DNA of 64,000 nucleotides from Siphonodentalium dalli (Eukaryota; Mollusca; Scaphopoda; Gadilida; Siphonodentaliidae), in the NCBI GenBank assembly GCA_032622095.1, contig CP136064.1:177088247-177152246 (forward strand). Direction: 5' to 3'. Shown in pieces: positions 11,201 through 22,953 of the stretch (position 1 is the first letter of the stretch; each line of letters begins with the position of its first letter). The notes beneath the pieces were generated by a model. That model made no database searches and was not told the origin of the DNA. It worked only from the letters and a program-made list of their open reading frames with translations. The translations under genes and the position numbers were made by a program.

Positions 11201-12019
11201 GTTCATCTCAGCCGTTTGAGAAGATTAACACGCAACATAGCCCTGGCAGCTACCAGTGAAGAGAACCGATCGTCTTTGCCGCGAGCTGGCAGCGCCTAAA
11301 TATAATAACGTGTCAATCGTCAACGCGTTCGTCACTGTTTTTGGCAATGGGTGTGTGGTTATTGGTGCATCAATGCAATGGCGTTGCATGTTTGGCGATG
11401 AACCTTTCAACCAATTGGAACGTATGCGCCCTTTAATTAGAATTATCAGACACATAATTTGACATAAGTAACATAATTATCACACACATACATTTTTTTA
11501 CATATAATCAACGACATAGCCGTGACCTATATACACATTTTTCACAGTCACTACATTAAAGCTCCAAATCTATTTTATATATGCCTAATAATATGATCTT
11601 GAAGGCGGTACCATTTCCGACTGTTTTTCTTGTATTTTGTTTTATCCCCCGCATGCTCATCAACCACCATGGGGAACACATCTACCCGTTCCAAATCCGT
11701 ATCGCTGCAATATCTGCTGAATTGAAAGTCCGCAAGTGATCGTGACGAATTTCACATATTTACCGCTAATACTATAAACCAGCTTATGAGACCGTTATGA
11801 GTGTCATTACATTTGCAGTAGGGGTATATATATGTTGTGGTCTGGTGTCTGCCGATCTTATACGTTCGGTGATGTATCAAAATGAATTTGGAGCGAATAT
11901 GACAGTGTATGCTTGAGAAGGCTACTAAAATGTCAACACAAGTGACTTGAGGGCAGTGGCGCAATCGAGCTATATATGCCATATGAGTATACCGTCATGA
12001 TATGTAGTTGGATACGAAA
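11201..12019. other. No gene seen
   Basis: Short opposing open frames without family resemblance; AT-rich. Confidence 0.45.
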
Positions 12020-12130
12020 TTGTGAATTGATTGATTGTTTATTGGTGATATAATGCAATAATCATGTTCACAACAACTACAATATAACAAGAGTATAACA
12101 TTATATCACCAGGGGATGTCATAATGGCGC
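12020..12130. repeat. Weak LINE-tail-like segment
   Basis: It starts GATTGTTTATTGGTGATATA and ends TATATCACCAGGGGATGTCA, so its two ends are complementary (TTGGTGATATAATG against CATTATATCACCA). It may be a small foldback or a LINE 3' end like those at 8.6 and 41.1 kb. Confidence 0.35.
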
Positions 12131-12847
12131 AGATTTGGTGATCAAGGCCTGATTATATAATCAACGTATATACAAACATGTGAGTGATTTAAAGTGGTTT
12201 CCCTGGTCCATACCTAAGCTCTTTTTTTAATGTGTATTTGGTGATTGCAGGTGAAATGATACAGGGATATAAAGGTGAATCATTTATCTTAATCACAAGC
12301 TATGGGTCTTATAAAGTATCATTCATGCGAGGCATTGGTGTTTATACAATCAGTACATCGGGGGTTATCGCAACTTACTATGAGTTGATAATAGCAGATA
12401 GCTTTTTTAGTGTATTCAGCTTTGAATGCAGATTTGCTCCGGATATATTTCGCATCACAACTGACGTCTGACCAAACGTTGATGAAAGAAAAGACTGGTA
12501 GTTCAGAGCTAAATGCTGTTTTTGGAGTAAGATATTAATTGATCATTTTGTCTGGTTTTGTTTTTTGACATTTCAAAATAATTAATAAATGAAGTTGGTA
12601 GCCTATCATATTGTCAATCGTGCACGAAGAGCGATACATGTAAACGATATAAATCATCGAATTTCAAAATGTGTTCAGATATAGACTGGGTCGGTGTGAC
12701 TATTATATCTTTTCCTGCATATGACCCTTATTTCCCGCGTTTGTAAGGTGATTATTCTGCCTGTAATGCCTGTAATGGCCCCATATTTTGATTGCATATA
12801 ACAAGTGACTGTGAATTAACGCGAAGTACAACAGGTGGTGGTGGCAT

Positions 12848-13312
12848 ATCTGTGTCACTCGGCAGAAGGAAATTAATACATTACACTGTAAAATGCGGAA
12901 TCATTGTAGTGATCTCCGTTCGGATATGTTTCATAATCACATATCCGATTCGCCAATATGCCCCTGTAACTTAGACATTGAAGATCCCTATCACTATTTG
13001 CATGAATTCCCACTATTTATTGACCAGAACATTTACATGTACTTTTATCTAAATCTAAGTACTATTGGCTTTCATTCATTAGAAGCAAATGATTTCTTTT
13101 ATTGGGTTAAAGTTATATCAAACGGCAAGAACTCTACTCTTTTTCACATTACTCAATCTTTCATAGCTAAACAAAACGTTTTGAACAAACCCATGTATTA
13201 TATCATGGCAAATTCACTGAATTCTAGGCTTTTCTACATAACCGAGTTTGGAATAGAGATGAAAACCCGACAACCACAACACATACGAAATCTGTATTGC
13301 TCTTTATAAAAT
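12848..13312 (+). pseudogene. LINE C-terminal (zinc-knuckle) fragment
   Basis: The plus-strand translation INTLHCKMRNHCSDLRSDMF, then HISDSPICPC, then IEDPYHYLHEFPLF is the typical C-terminal knuckle of CR1/L2-group LINEs (LH-K-R-CSDL, CPCG, EDPYHYFFECPLF). The final Cys of the knuckle reads as Phe. The frame stays open to a stop at 13,307-13,309. Everything upstream is missing, so this is a 5'-truncated copy. One frameshift separates it from the weaker upstream segment near 12,848-12,895. Confidence 0.8.
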
Positions 13313-13469
13313 GTTTTGCTATATGATTATGTTCTATGATCATTGTATTATGTGAGGGCAGATTCCAGATAGCGGCTTGGAAATTAGCTATCTGATAATA
13401 TTTATGCAAACAGTCAGAGCAAGGGGGTAATTTATGACATTAGATTATACCCTGTTTGCTACATAATTG

Positions 13470-14789
13470 CCCGATTCGTTATCTCAGGTTTAAACCTGGT
13501 CTACGTAAACCTCTAGGTTTAAACCGCCGTGAGTCAGCAAAATCCGTGGTTTAAACCCGCGACCGCAGGTCTAAGTGACGCATTCGTTATCTCTGGTTTA
13601 AACCTGGTCCAGCCAGACCAGTGGTTTAGCAGTAGTGTGTCTGTGTCGTCGAGATAATTAATCGTACTTTCCTAATGCGGACCGCCTCGTTTTATTGATT
13701 GCGAAAATCAATAATTACGACAGAGACCATATTTTGATTGGAAATTTATAAGCGAGAAGCACTCACACCTACAAAATGTGTGGGGATAAGTTTTTGTCAA
13801 TTTCAATATTTTGTTTGCGTTTTATAAGCTTAAACCGGCAACTAAACCATCTAATTCGGCGGTCCTGCTAAACCAGCTTTACCGAGGCTAAACTTGAGAT
13901 GACGAATCCGTCTTTTCTTCATCGCGGTTTAGAATTGTCAAACAATCAATCAAAGGGTAGAGCTGTAAATTATCTCGAGTGAGGGCGTGTCTAAGTGGTG
14001 GCTGTCGACTGGTGTTATCACGTCACAGTTGATTCATTCGCACACGAGCTTTGCTCAGATATGGACATGTTCCTTCAGTATGATTTTTACAACTATCTTG
14101 TGGTTATATTTTTGGCTTGTGGCAATCACAAATACTGGAGTTTTCCACGAATTCATTTGAATGGTTCAACGTTTTAATTTTGACACCAAAACGATGCTAC
14201 TGCATGACCAGATATGCTATACACATAGTTTGCAATCCTAAACTTATATTGCTATAGCTATATGAGTAAAATTTGATAACTTATTTTGATGTAGATCATG
14301 CCACAAAGCTATACTCTGGCTCCGCCCATAAATTCCCATAATATTCCACCAGTTCAAAACCTGAGAACTTTTTGATACACCAAATTTTGTCTTTGCGGGT
14401 AAAGCATCTTCCAGAAAATCAGTCATAAACAAAGTGATAAACAGCGCGTAAAGCTCGTGTTGAGAGACATGCCCGTTGTCAGATTGATTTAAAGACACAA
14501 AGAGATCGGATTAATGGTCCATGAGCGATAATAATTTCTCAATGAATAAATCGTGCACGCGTTCGTTATGATTTATGATATGTCAATAACCATTATATCG
14601 GCTTGTCTTTTGGTCCGATAGGTAAGAGGGTAGTTTGACTGTATGCTCATATCACCAAATCGAGTTGTCAATTAGTTGGTAACTGAACGACAAAAAAACG
14701 CCCCCTTAGACCCGGTCTGGCTGGACCGCCAATGTAGGTTTAAACCTGGTTTAACTCGGAGGTTTAAACCGGAGATGACGAATCAGGCC
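13470..14789. mobile_element. GTTTAAAC inverted-repeat element with a nested copy
   Basis: The left end reads GATTCGTTATCTCAGGTTTA near 13,472. The right end near 14,786 reads, in complement, GATTCGTCATCTCCGGTTTA. The word GGTTTAAACC recurs several times inside each end. A second, smaller pair of the same type lies inside it: CATTCGTTATCTCTGGTTTA at 13,581 and GAGATGACGAAT at about 13,897-13,908. That makes an inner element of about 330 bp. No transposase-like open frame was found. Target duplications were not resolved. Confidence 0.6.
14305..14376. repeat. Short dispersed repeat, copy 1
   Basis: ACTCTGGCTCCGCC and CCAGTTCAAAACCTGAGAAC resemble ACTCTGGCTTCGCC and CTAGTTCAAAACATGGTAAC at 18,510-18,572, in the same orientation. 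It lies inside the GTTTAAAC element. Confidence 0.5.
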
Positions 14790-15203
14790 AATAAGACATC
14801 GGCTATTGTTAACACCGACAGCTACAGCTTTGGAACCATACAACCTGCATGTGATGTGTTCTAATCGACTATATAATTATATAGAGGGAGTGTCCGATGG
14901 TTGTCATGTGGTACCATTGATTATACCAGCTACCCCAAAATATTTCTCCATATATTTAAGAGCGCCTACATTCCCGCGCCCGCAAACACAGTGACTGTGT
15001 CGCATCTGGTGAAATGCGTGTATATGTTACAGTCAATGTCTAAAATCGGTCAATTTACTGAAATAATTATTCAATATCTCTGTGATGGAGATAGTGGCAA
15101 ATCTGATATATAAATGCCATTAAACTTTCCAAGATGCAGCACAATTGATTTGTCATAATGGCAATGAATGATAAACTCACACTTGACAAAACGTGAGGCT
15201 TAA

Positions 15204-15723
15204 AGGCACGGGTGGCGTTCGTTGCAGAAATATTCATATTTGTTCAAATCGCCATCGACGGAAGGAATATTGAGGTGTATATAGTTTGGTTCATGTGCCA
15301 GACATAATCAGCGCGTAAATAGTATGTTGTCGTCAAGACGTACCATGGTGTACGTAAACAAGAGCCTACTCATGTTACAGAAGTTTTGCTTTTATTTAAA
15401 TAACACAGCGCAATTTTATTGGCTAATCACACACACATGATATAAACGCTCTTTAGTATTTCCATATCAGGAAAACAGTAACAAATAACGGTCTTTATGT
15501 TTACCATATCCGGATCTAAACAAAAGCCAGGTTCTGTAACGTTTTTTGCTTTTGTTTACATAACAAAGGAAAAACATTTGACAATAACATACTGTTTATG
15601 CCATATTTCTGATTGGTATAAGAACAAGGTCTGTCTATATTTTGCTATTATTTCTGTTTGTGGCGGTTTTTGACGGAGGTGAATATTTTAGCAGCATACC
15701 CACCGCCAACGCCGCCCTTATCT
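15204..15723 (-). mobile_element. TTAA MITE family, copy B
   Basis: A 520-bp inverted copy of the element at 6.9 kb, flanked by TTAA at 15,200-15,203 and 15,724-15,727. It starts AGGCACGGGTGGCG and ends CGCCCTTATCT. It differs from copy A by scattered substitutions and small indels. Confidence 0.88.
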
Positions 15724-15727
15724 TTAA

Positions 15728-16311
15728 AGGTATTTTTCATGTTTGATTCGGTTTACATCCCAATTATTCGCCGCCACGTGACATCGCAGAGCTCAATATC
15801 AAGTTGTTAACATCTCACCACGCGCGTATTACATACGTCTCTGTCTGTCCCATCCTAGATTTGTTAATTAGCCATCCCGCCGAGTTAACGTCCTGCTTGC
15901 ATGACTTCAAGGTACAATAACCGGTCCTTAATCGCGATTGACGAGTCACAGTATTTTAATATTAAGTGGTCAGACTTTGATATGTGGAATGTTCCAGTTC
16001 CACAAGTAATTGGCGGAGTAATACACTATTTGATTTGATTTGATTTTAGTTCCATAGACGCAACATAGAGAATTGCCCTCGGTTTGGATAGATTGATTTA
16101 TATAGACCTGCTGTGTAAAAATTATAATTGTAGGTAGAAAAGGATATCGTTCACGCATTAGAGCCGACCATCACTAGTAATTTGTGCAATTTGTATATAT
16201 GTGTATAATTTATATATTTTCTTTCCATTTTCCTGGCAATATCCACTTTGCAGTTGTCATATTTTTTATGATTTGATGGTGCCAACATCACATATTTCCT
16301 CTATTTTCAGA
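15728..16311. other. No gene seen
   Basis: Spacer with a simple TTTGATTTGATTTGATTTTAG run near 16,030; nothing coding recognised. Confidence 0.45.
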
Positions 16312-16890
16312 TTAATATCCAGTCGACATAAATTTCGACTCAGTATATCATATAAATTCATCTGAGTCGAACAGGACTGGCCGGAAAGCTATTTCCAGAC
16401 TTGGGGATATACCAGGAAATTTCTTGTTTTGATTGGAAGCGGTACCAGAAACCGCTAACCCCGATTGGCTAACCGATAACAGCTGCGGGTGTCCCGTAAA
16501 AATAGCTCAGATGTCATCAAAAACACGTGTGTATATTGAGTGTATATTGATCTAAAAGAAAGACATTTATTCATCGGTAAAACTCGTTTTCGACGCTTTT
16601 AATAATCTCATCAAAATAGGAAAATGAGTGTTACAGTGGACAAAGACCGAAACGATGTGTTATTGAAGTGTGTTTCGTCTATCTTGAAAGAGACAGTTAT
16701 TTCAGAGTTGAAATCTGAACAATAAATCTGCGCATAAATTATTCCTTATTTGGAATGTCTGCGACATCAGTATGACGTCACGATATTGGGGGAAGCCCAT
16801 TGTTCTGGAAATGGGTTTTTACATGAATTCGTGTCGACGTAATATTATAATTATTACGGAGATGTTTACGTCGACTGATTAATATCTTAC
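16312..16890. mobile_element. Possible GTCGAC-ended MITE
   Basis: Near 16,312 the plus strand reads ATTAATATCCAGTCGACATAAA. Near 16,870 the complement reads GATATTAATCAGTCGACGTAAA (compare in two pieces: TTAAT, then CAGTCGAC and TAAA). The ends are therefore imperfect inverted repeats of about 20 bp around GTCGAC. No coding capacity or target duplication is clear. Confidence 0.4.
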
Positions 16891-17362
16891 ATTAACCACA
16901 ATTAAAACCCACCGGCGTGTTATCCCTTTGTCCGGACAGGGCTCTTATCTGGCAGAACGCTCAAGCGTTTTGATCGCATGAGCATTATTTTAACGCCAAC
17001 AGTCATTCTTTTATATTTACACACTAAGTGTTGTCATCACTAAATCCAGCATTCTGATTGGTCGGCGCCCAAGTGGCTAGTTGCAGTTATTTCTCGGTGA
17101 ATGCGTAACGCCTCATAACACCAAGCTAATAACACAATCGGTACGTCATTAGGTTTGGAAAGACGAACGCGTAATGCTTTGGGCGCATTTTGACTCGCGC
17201 AGGATTGACTTAATACATCATCGGGTTTCAACATGAAGAGAAATTGTTCCTATTAACTTTTGCCAAGGGTGCTATTGGGTATTTTGGGCTGATCTTGTCA
17301 CGATACACTTTTCGATTTAAATATATTTACAAAAGCGGCTTTTTCGCTAAATGTATATAAAT
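16891..17362. other. No gene seen
   Basis: Unremarkable spacer; a 64-codon minus-strand frame at 17,040-17,234 has no family resemblance. Confidence 0.45.
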
Positions 17363-17523
17363 ATAAGGATTAACTGTCATGTGGACTATTTTTATGGAGA
17401 TGTAACGGTGATGTAAGTGGACATAACTTGTATGTAAAACCCTTCGGGTTTTACACAAGTTATGTCCACTTACCTCACCGTTACATCTCCATAAAAACAG
17501 TCCACATGACAGTTAATCCTTAT
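17363..17523. repeat. Foldback element, about 160 bp
   Basis: Nearly perfect inverted arms of about 75 bp run from ATAAGGATTAACTGTCATG to its complement. They meet at AAAACCCTTCGGGTTTT, which is itself a hairpin. The few mismatches include a small indel near the centre. Immediately after it, AAGAATGCCCGTGGGCATTA occurs twice in tandem (17,525-17,578). It would form a stable cruciform or hairpin and resembles a foldback MITE. Confidence 0.88.
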
Positions 17524-17599
17524 TTAAGAATGCCCGTGGGCATTATTTTTTAAGAATGCCCGTGGGCATTATTTTTTACGAATACACGAGGGATTAAAT

Positions 17600-18509
17600 C
17601 GACTGAGGGACGTCATAGAGTGGCTCCTCCCCCAATCATGTAAGCTGAGTCAATATAGCGTGTCGGCAAGCTGCATTAAATATCGGAACACTTAAAGGTA
17701 CTCAATCAGATCAGGCCCTTATAAATTACTATTTCTTTGGCTTCGGGGATAAACAATAATTGATTCGAGACGAGTAACCTACCTATCAACGCTCATAGTG
17801 ATCAGATTGTTTTTTGAAGTTTTGTTATTTCTATTGTTTCTGGCCCAGAAACACGCCGTCAAAAGGATGGTCTCAGTCAAAATTGCGTTATTAATACACT
17901 TGATTTTAGAGTTATCCAGCTTCGCCTGTTTGAATAAGTGTTTCTGTGAAAATTATACATCTCGAGAAAATTACAAACTTAGGGGCAATTATTAGTACGC
18001 ATAATTGCAAACTTAAAAAATTAATATCTAATACTCTGAGCTTTGATGGATGGGTTCCTCGACTCGAATCAAATATTTGTTTTACCCCAGAAGTCACAGA
18101 AATAGTAATTTAGGGGTGCTTAATCGGATTGAGTACCTTTAATTTGCTGAGCTAATTAAAACTCACAAATATTTAGCGATTTTGATTTTATATTGCCACG
18201 CCAAAAATAAAATAAAATTTCTTCAAACTTTGATACAAAAAACACCAACAGCTATTTGGACTAACTATTTAGAAAAGTCCACAGACAGGCTAAAACACAT
18301 ATAGATAACATCTAAATACGTCCCTAAGTCGGTCAAATAAACACAAAACCGTTTAACACAGATTTAACTATACGTTACTTATTGAACGAGAAAGTGCTCA
18401 CATGGTTATTTTTAATACAATGGGGAAGTACAGAAAAAATATAACATTTCCAGTATCAAATTGAAACAGAATAGCGTATACCCATGTGTATAGACATGTC
18501 ATGCATATC
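17600..18509. other. No gene seen
   Basis: AT-rich spacer without recognised coding sequence or repeat. Confidence 0.45.
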
Positions 18510-18572
18510 TACTCTGGCTTCGCCAAGATATCATACTCCACTAGTTCAAAACATGGTAACTTTCTGTTGCTC
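18510..18572. repeat. Short dispersed repeat, copy 2
   Basis: Same orientation as 14,305-14,376; see that entry for the shared words. Confidence 0.5.
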
Positions 18573-19749
18573 TGACAGGGAAGTTTTATAACATTGAAAA
18601 AAAATGCAGTTAACATAATGCTCGGTTATAACTGTTCCGTAACAACATTGTATTTTATAGCAGGTAAAGGTCCTAACTCGAGTTTGCATGGTTTGGGGGA
18701 CTTTAATTAATCGATTGTACTATGCGTCGCTTGGAAAGTTGGAATTTCATTGATGTTGGCTCACAATGATGAACAATAAAGATATACTCACATTTCTTCA
18801 GTTTTATGAAGAGTTTTGGCTTGGAAGCAGTTGTTTACAAATGGTAGATTCATTGCTCAACAGAGCTATTTGGCAACTGAATTTGATGGGTCAAGATAAT
18901 GTTCACTCAAGCTTGGTGGGATTATAAACAGCCAGTGCTGAGACATGACAAGATTACATCCTGATTCAGGCTGATTGGCGACCTAGTTTCTGGGTTATGG
19001 GGTACCCAGAGATTGGTGATTACAGTTCTTTTGTCAAGAGATTCACAACACACCACTGTCCTCAGATGTTAACACTTAACTGTCACCTTACTACAACAGA
19101 TGTCAGGCAAGTTACTCAAATATTTGTAAACAATTGGTTCTTAGTAATTTTATCAAGGAATGCTTGATAAATGTGAATATTATTTGATTGTTCATCATTC
19201 TTCACAGTGTTCAGTACACATTGCCATATTTTTTCTTTGATATGGACTTTGTGTTTATTGATTTTGGGTTCGAAAATTTTTATTTTAAAAACCTCTATAA
19301 ATTTCACATTTAGTATTTCTAACATATTCCACCATGAATTATACTCTTAAAATTGCACCCATGGGTTTGGTTACTGTGATTACTAATAAAAGTGAACATA
19401 AACCTTTATTTTGGACTCCATTAAATTTTGGGAAAATTGGGTTAGCAGAGTCCTTAAATCAAGAAAGAAATAGTGTAAGATATTGCTCACATACACTGTC
19501 CGAATCCAAAGCGCAACGACAAACTTCGGAAGAAACGTCCCTCAACTGACGAGTCCTAATTCGAATTAAATAATAATTGAAATGTGTTGCTTTTCATCGT
19601 GGACAACACGGACATCACAAACTGTCCGTGCTGAACTGTGGGCGTGTACTCAGGTAATCAAGGCAGAGCTGTGGGCCAGACACAATTGATAGTTGGCTCC
19701 AACGACAATTCAATGAGTGGGTTTTAAGTCAGATAATATTCTCAGCGTC
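18573..19749. other. No recognised gene; one protein-like short frame
   Basis: A 69-codon minus-strand frame at 19,116-19,325 (Lys- and Ile-rich, with the segment KIWQCVLNTVKNDEQ) and a second stretch upstream in another frame (near 19,460-19,345, containing DSANPIFPKFNG) read somewhat like protein. Neither matches a family I recognise. AT-rich DNA readily gives such frames by chance. Confidence 0.25.
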
Positions 19750-19808
19750 GGGAATTCGGTAAAGAATAGACTCGGGCAAGCCCTCGTCTATTCTTTTACC
19801 GAATTCCC
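19750..19808. repeat. Short hairpin, about 59 bp
   Basis: GGGAATTCGGTAAAGAATAG and its complement CTATTCTTTTACCGAATTCC flank a short loop, with one extra T in the right arm. Confidence 0.8.
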
Positions 19809-20058
19809 TCTGCTTCGAACATTATCCTTTACAGATTGTGCGGTTGGGAGACACGGGTAATGCTATCTATTGTATGGATTAAGATTTGTTTTAAGATGCA
19901 TAGCGCGAAATCTTGATATCTTAAAACTGGACGCTCGACTCTTACTAGTACATTTTAAGATGAAAACTTACATGAATATTTGTGTTATATTCAGACCACA
20001 AAGATTTTTAATGCAGTTTTGTTTCACTGAGTAGGTCATATGTCATCGTCTTTATTAA

Positions 20059-20577
20059 AGATACGGGCGTCTTTGGCGGTGGGTATGCTGTTAAAATATT
20101 CACCTCGGTCAAAAACCGCCATAAACAGAAAAATAGTAAAATATAGACACACTTGGTTCTTATACCAATCAGAAATATGGCATAAACAGTATGTTATTGT
20201 CAATTTGTTTTCCTTTGTTATGTAAACAAAAGCAAAAAACGTTACGTTTCCTGGCTTTTGTTTAGATCCGGATATGGTAAACATAAAGAGCATTATTTGT
20301 TACTGTTTTCCTGATATGGAAATAATAAAGAGCGTTTATATCATTTTTGTTTGATTAACTAATAGAATTGCGCTGTGTTCTGTAAACAGAAGCACAACTT
20401 CTGTAACACGAGCAGGCTCTTGCTTACCTAAAACATCGTACGTCTTAACGACAATATACTATGTACGCGCTGATTATGTTTGGCATATGAACAAAACTAT
20501 ATATATAATAATATTCCTTCTGTTGATAGCGATTTGAACAAATATGAATATTTCTGCAACGAACGCCGCCCGTGCCT
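20059..20577 (+). mobile_element. TTAA MITE family, copy C
   Basis: A 519-bp copy in the same orientation as copy A, flanked by TTAA at 20,055-20,058 and 20,578-20,581. The complement carries an open frame of about 85 codons starting near 20,293 that also exists in copy D. This probably reflects DNA-level similarity rather than a selected gene. Confidence 0.88.
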
Positions 20578-20581
20578 TTAA

Positions 20582-20984
20582 CATATGCGTTTAATTTGTA
20601 TTTTCTATTTATAATTTCCAGGCAATTTACAGGAGATCTACCAAAGCTATATGCGATTGGGTGACATGGATTATGCTGTCTACTCCAATGGATTAAGCTG
20701 ACTCCAACGATACATAGCATTGGAATATGTTAAGTTTCTCGTAAACAACACGTATATGTGGATATAATTGTATCCATAAATGTGCTAGTTCGAATATATA
20801 AAACAGACCACTACTCTCTCGCTAGGTGGGATGGGTAAAACTTATTCCCGGGAACAACTCACATAAGACCACACGCTTGATGCCGAATCCGGTCCATGAC
20901 GATATACTAATTCTGATGTAATTCCTATTGTTGTATTATTCATGGAATAAGTACTGTTTAAACCAAATCATATTCTGTCTGGAC
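20582..20984. other. No gene seen
   Basis: Spacer between the MITE and the integrase fragment; nothing recognised. Confidence 0.4.
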
Positions 20985-21436
20985 TTTCCCGATGATATCT
21001 TAATTGTGGCAGGGGAGTTGATCTTATCCCAATGCGTGGTTCGGCACCAAAACAGAGCTTTGTAGTGCGACTGCTTAATTCCTTAGTGATAGCATGTGTT
21101 TTTTCTGAAACTCAACTTTTAGTCATTCGTGCCACTCAGCGGTATTATTATCTTGCACCAAACCACCAACATCTTTGATGTCACAGTTCAAACTCTCAAC
21201 TCAGCCCTGACATTGAGGATGGCTGGGATATCCACGAACGACAAATCAGTCCACATGTCCTTGAGCAAATTTATAACATTCGCTGTGAATTTCGACCCGG
21301 TGCAAGGTTTGAGGCGCCCGAAAAATAGGAAAATGTCCATCAGCTGATAGGCTACGTCAACAGCTCTTTTAGATGGCAGAGGCATCAGTACGTAGTACGG
21401 TACTTGTTGATGTGACATTTGTATACCATAATCCAT
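20985..21436 (-). pseudogene. Retroviral-type integrase core fragment
   Basis: The open part (21,188-21,436, 82 codons) contains LPSKRAVDVAYQLMDIFLFF, then a segment ending NVINLLKDMWTDLSFVDIPA. This is the layout of the rve integrase core in SCAND3/KRBA2-like and Gypsy-integrase-related proteins: LxxKRAxEVAxxLLDIFxxFG, then SDNGREFxNxVIxELxxMWP. The SDNG position reads CTGS, so one catalytic Asp is lost. Downstream in shifted frames follow VQDNNTAEWHE and KQSHYKALFW, matching the WLxDNNTxDW and SPYxALFG segments of the same family. At least two frameshifts show it is dead. The origin could be Gypsy-like or a Ginger-like DNA transposon. Confidence 0.7.
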
Positions 21437-21539
21437 TTGAAGGACTCGAAAGGCATCGACTGCATGTCCGCTAAATTTACCTGTTTAAATAACCGGTTTA
21501 ACAACAACATCTTCTATAACTTGTACCATTATGTCTGGG

Positions 21540-21735
21540 CCCTGTTTCATGAAGGCAACTTATGACATAGTTTGGACTTAAGATGGTCATAAGTTCAAAC
21601 TTCAGTCATAAGTGCGTTTCACGAACAAAGTCTTAACCTAAGATTGTCTTAACTTTGGTCTTAACTTTAAGACTGGTGTGAGGTGTCATAAGATAATCTT
21701 AAAGTTAAGACCTACGTTGTGATCCGCAGTTGGTC
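21540..21735. repeat. CTTAAG/CATAAG-rich repeat, MITE-like
   Basis: It starts GGGCCCTGTTTCATGAAGGC and then carries many copies of GTCTTAA, TTAAGAC and CATAAG in both orientations, which gives strong self-complementarity. The pattern suggests a small MITE, but exact ends were not found. Confidence 0.45.
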
Positions 21736-22514
21736 CGAAATGTGGATGGGATCTAGTTCATGTATATATTATTATAAACACATTTAACTGAATAACACCT
21801 TGCTAGCATGCACGGAGGGGTGTTTCAGAAATGGTAGTAATTAATACAGTTACATTTATGTGATGAGCGCAAGCTAAATCGAGCAACTAATTAGTACAGA
21901 AGGGCTAATTATTATCCGATAAATCTTGTCTTCAATTATCACCAAAGAGTTGTGATAGTTTGTGTGTTTTCTGCTCTCAAAATGTTGAAAAATATTTTCA
22001 GTCAATATGTCAAAAATTGCCGAATAATTTCAATCAATTTGTAAAGTGACAGGGAAAAAGGCATTTTACAAATTAACTTAAAATTTCATTCTATGAGATG
22101 CGTTATGTCCAGTGTACCACAAATTCTACTTCCGTAGCAGTAATGCTGTATAGCACTTTGTATTTTTGAATAACAGACGGTGTCCGACACCCGAGCTTCT
22201 CGCGTGAAGTCCCTCTACTCCAATCGTGAACAAGAAATTCGCCAATAGAAGACTTGCTCCCCTGAAGAAACCTCCGCCACTGCCGAACGATCTATGTGCC
22301 CGCTAAAATTTTCCTTGCAGTTCACACTCGTTACTCGACCATCTATTGCGGTTCTGCGCATTTAATATTCAAGGTATTGTAAACGTCGAACACGATGTCT
22401 ACGCGGGAACTAGCTGCCCATGATGACCAGGAAATTTCACCAAATTTCTTCTGATCCCCTTAAAGTTTTTGAACTAAAGCCACCTCGCCAATCAAATTTG
22501 TTGTTTTTGTTTCT
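21736..22514. other. No gene seen
   Basis: Spacer with no recognised coding sequence; possible decayed upstream or downstream parts of the transposon fragment that follows. Confidence 0.4.
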
Positions 22515-22953
22515 TTTTAGAGGACATGCGACAGAATAGATTTGTTAATCTTCATGGGAACGCCATCGTGTATAAGAAATGACCAAGGGACCAAGAGAAA
22601 ATATTCCTCAGTTCCAAATTGTTTTTCGTTTTGCTGAACAGAATCATCTGGGTGAATAGATTTCGGTCCGCATTCAATTTGATCTCTTTGCCTTTTGCGA
22701 ACGAAATTTTCTTCCTTTGTTTGATATACGTTGATGTTTTTGGTTTAGTTTTCTTCAGTGGTTCGTGGAATGTCACCAGCTTGTCCTTCTCAATTCCAGG
22801 AGAGGTCAGTTCAGCGTAATTTCCATAGACAGAAATACTCGTAAGTTTTATGATATTTGTATAACTTTGCCAAAAAAGTTTTGACACACACAATGCGTCA
22901 ACGACACACGCAATTGCGTCCTCAATGATAAATAAATTGTTGTCAAAAGTCAA
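22515..22953 (-). pseudogene. Academ-like transposon protein fragment (linker to nuclease)
   Basis: The 133-codon frame (22,552-22,953) matches the layout of the middle of the transposon protein at 52-53 kb. Here the run is KGKEIKLNADRNLFTQM, then LELRNIFSWSLGHFLYTMAF. In the 53-kb copy it is QGKVKELTIERNILGSL, then VLSYCLGPVPIALAHP. The upstream part (DNNLFIIEDAIACVVDALCV) matches the DAELD...LYNLSSGAPVKADVAD region. The nuclease domain itself is not recognisable below 22,515, apart from MKINKSILSHVL, which follows after a small shift. It is an isolated fragment without seen termini. Confidence 0.65.

Noticed and set aside
20036-20293. 85-codon frame conserved in MITE copies
   Set aside because: The similarity is equally high outside the frame, so DNA-level copying explains it.
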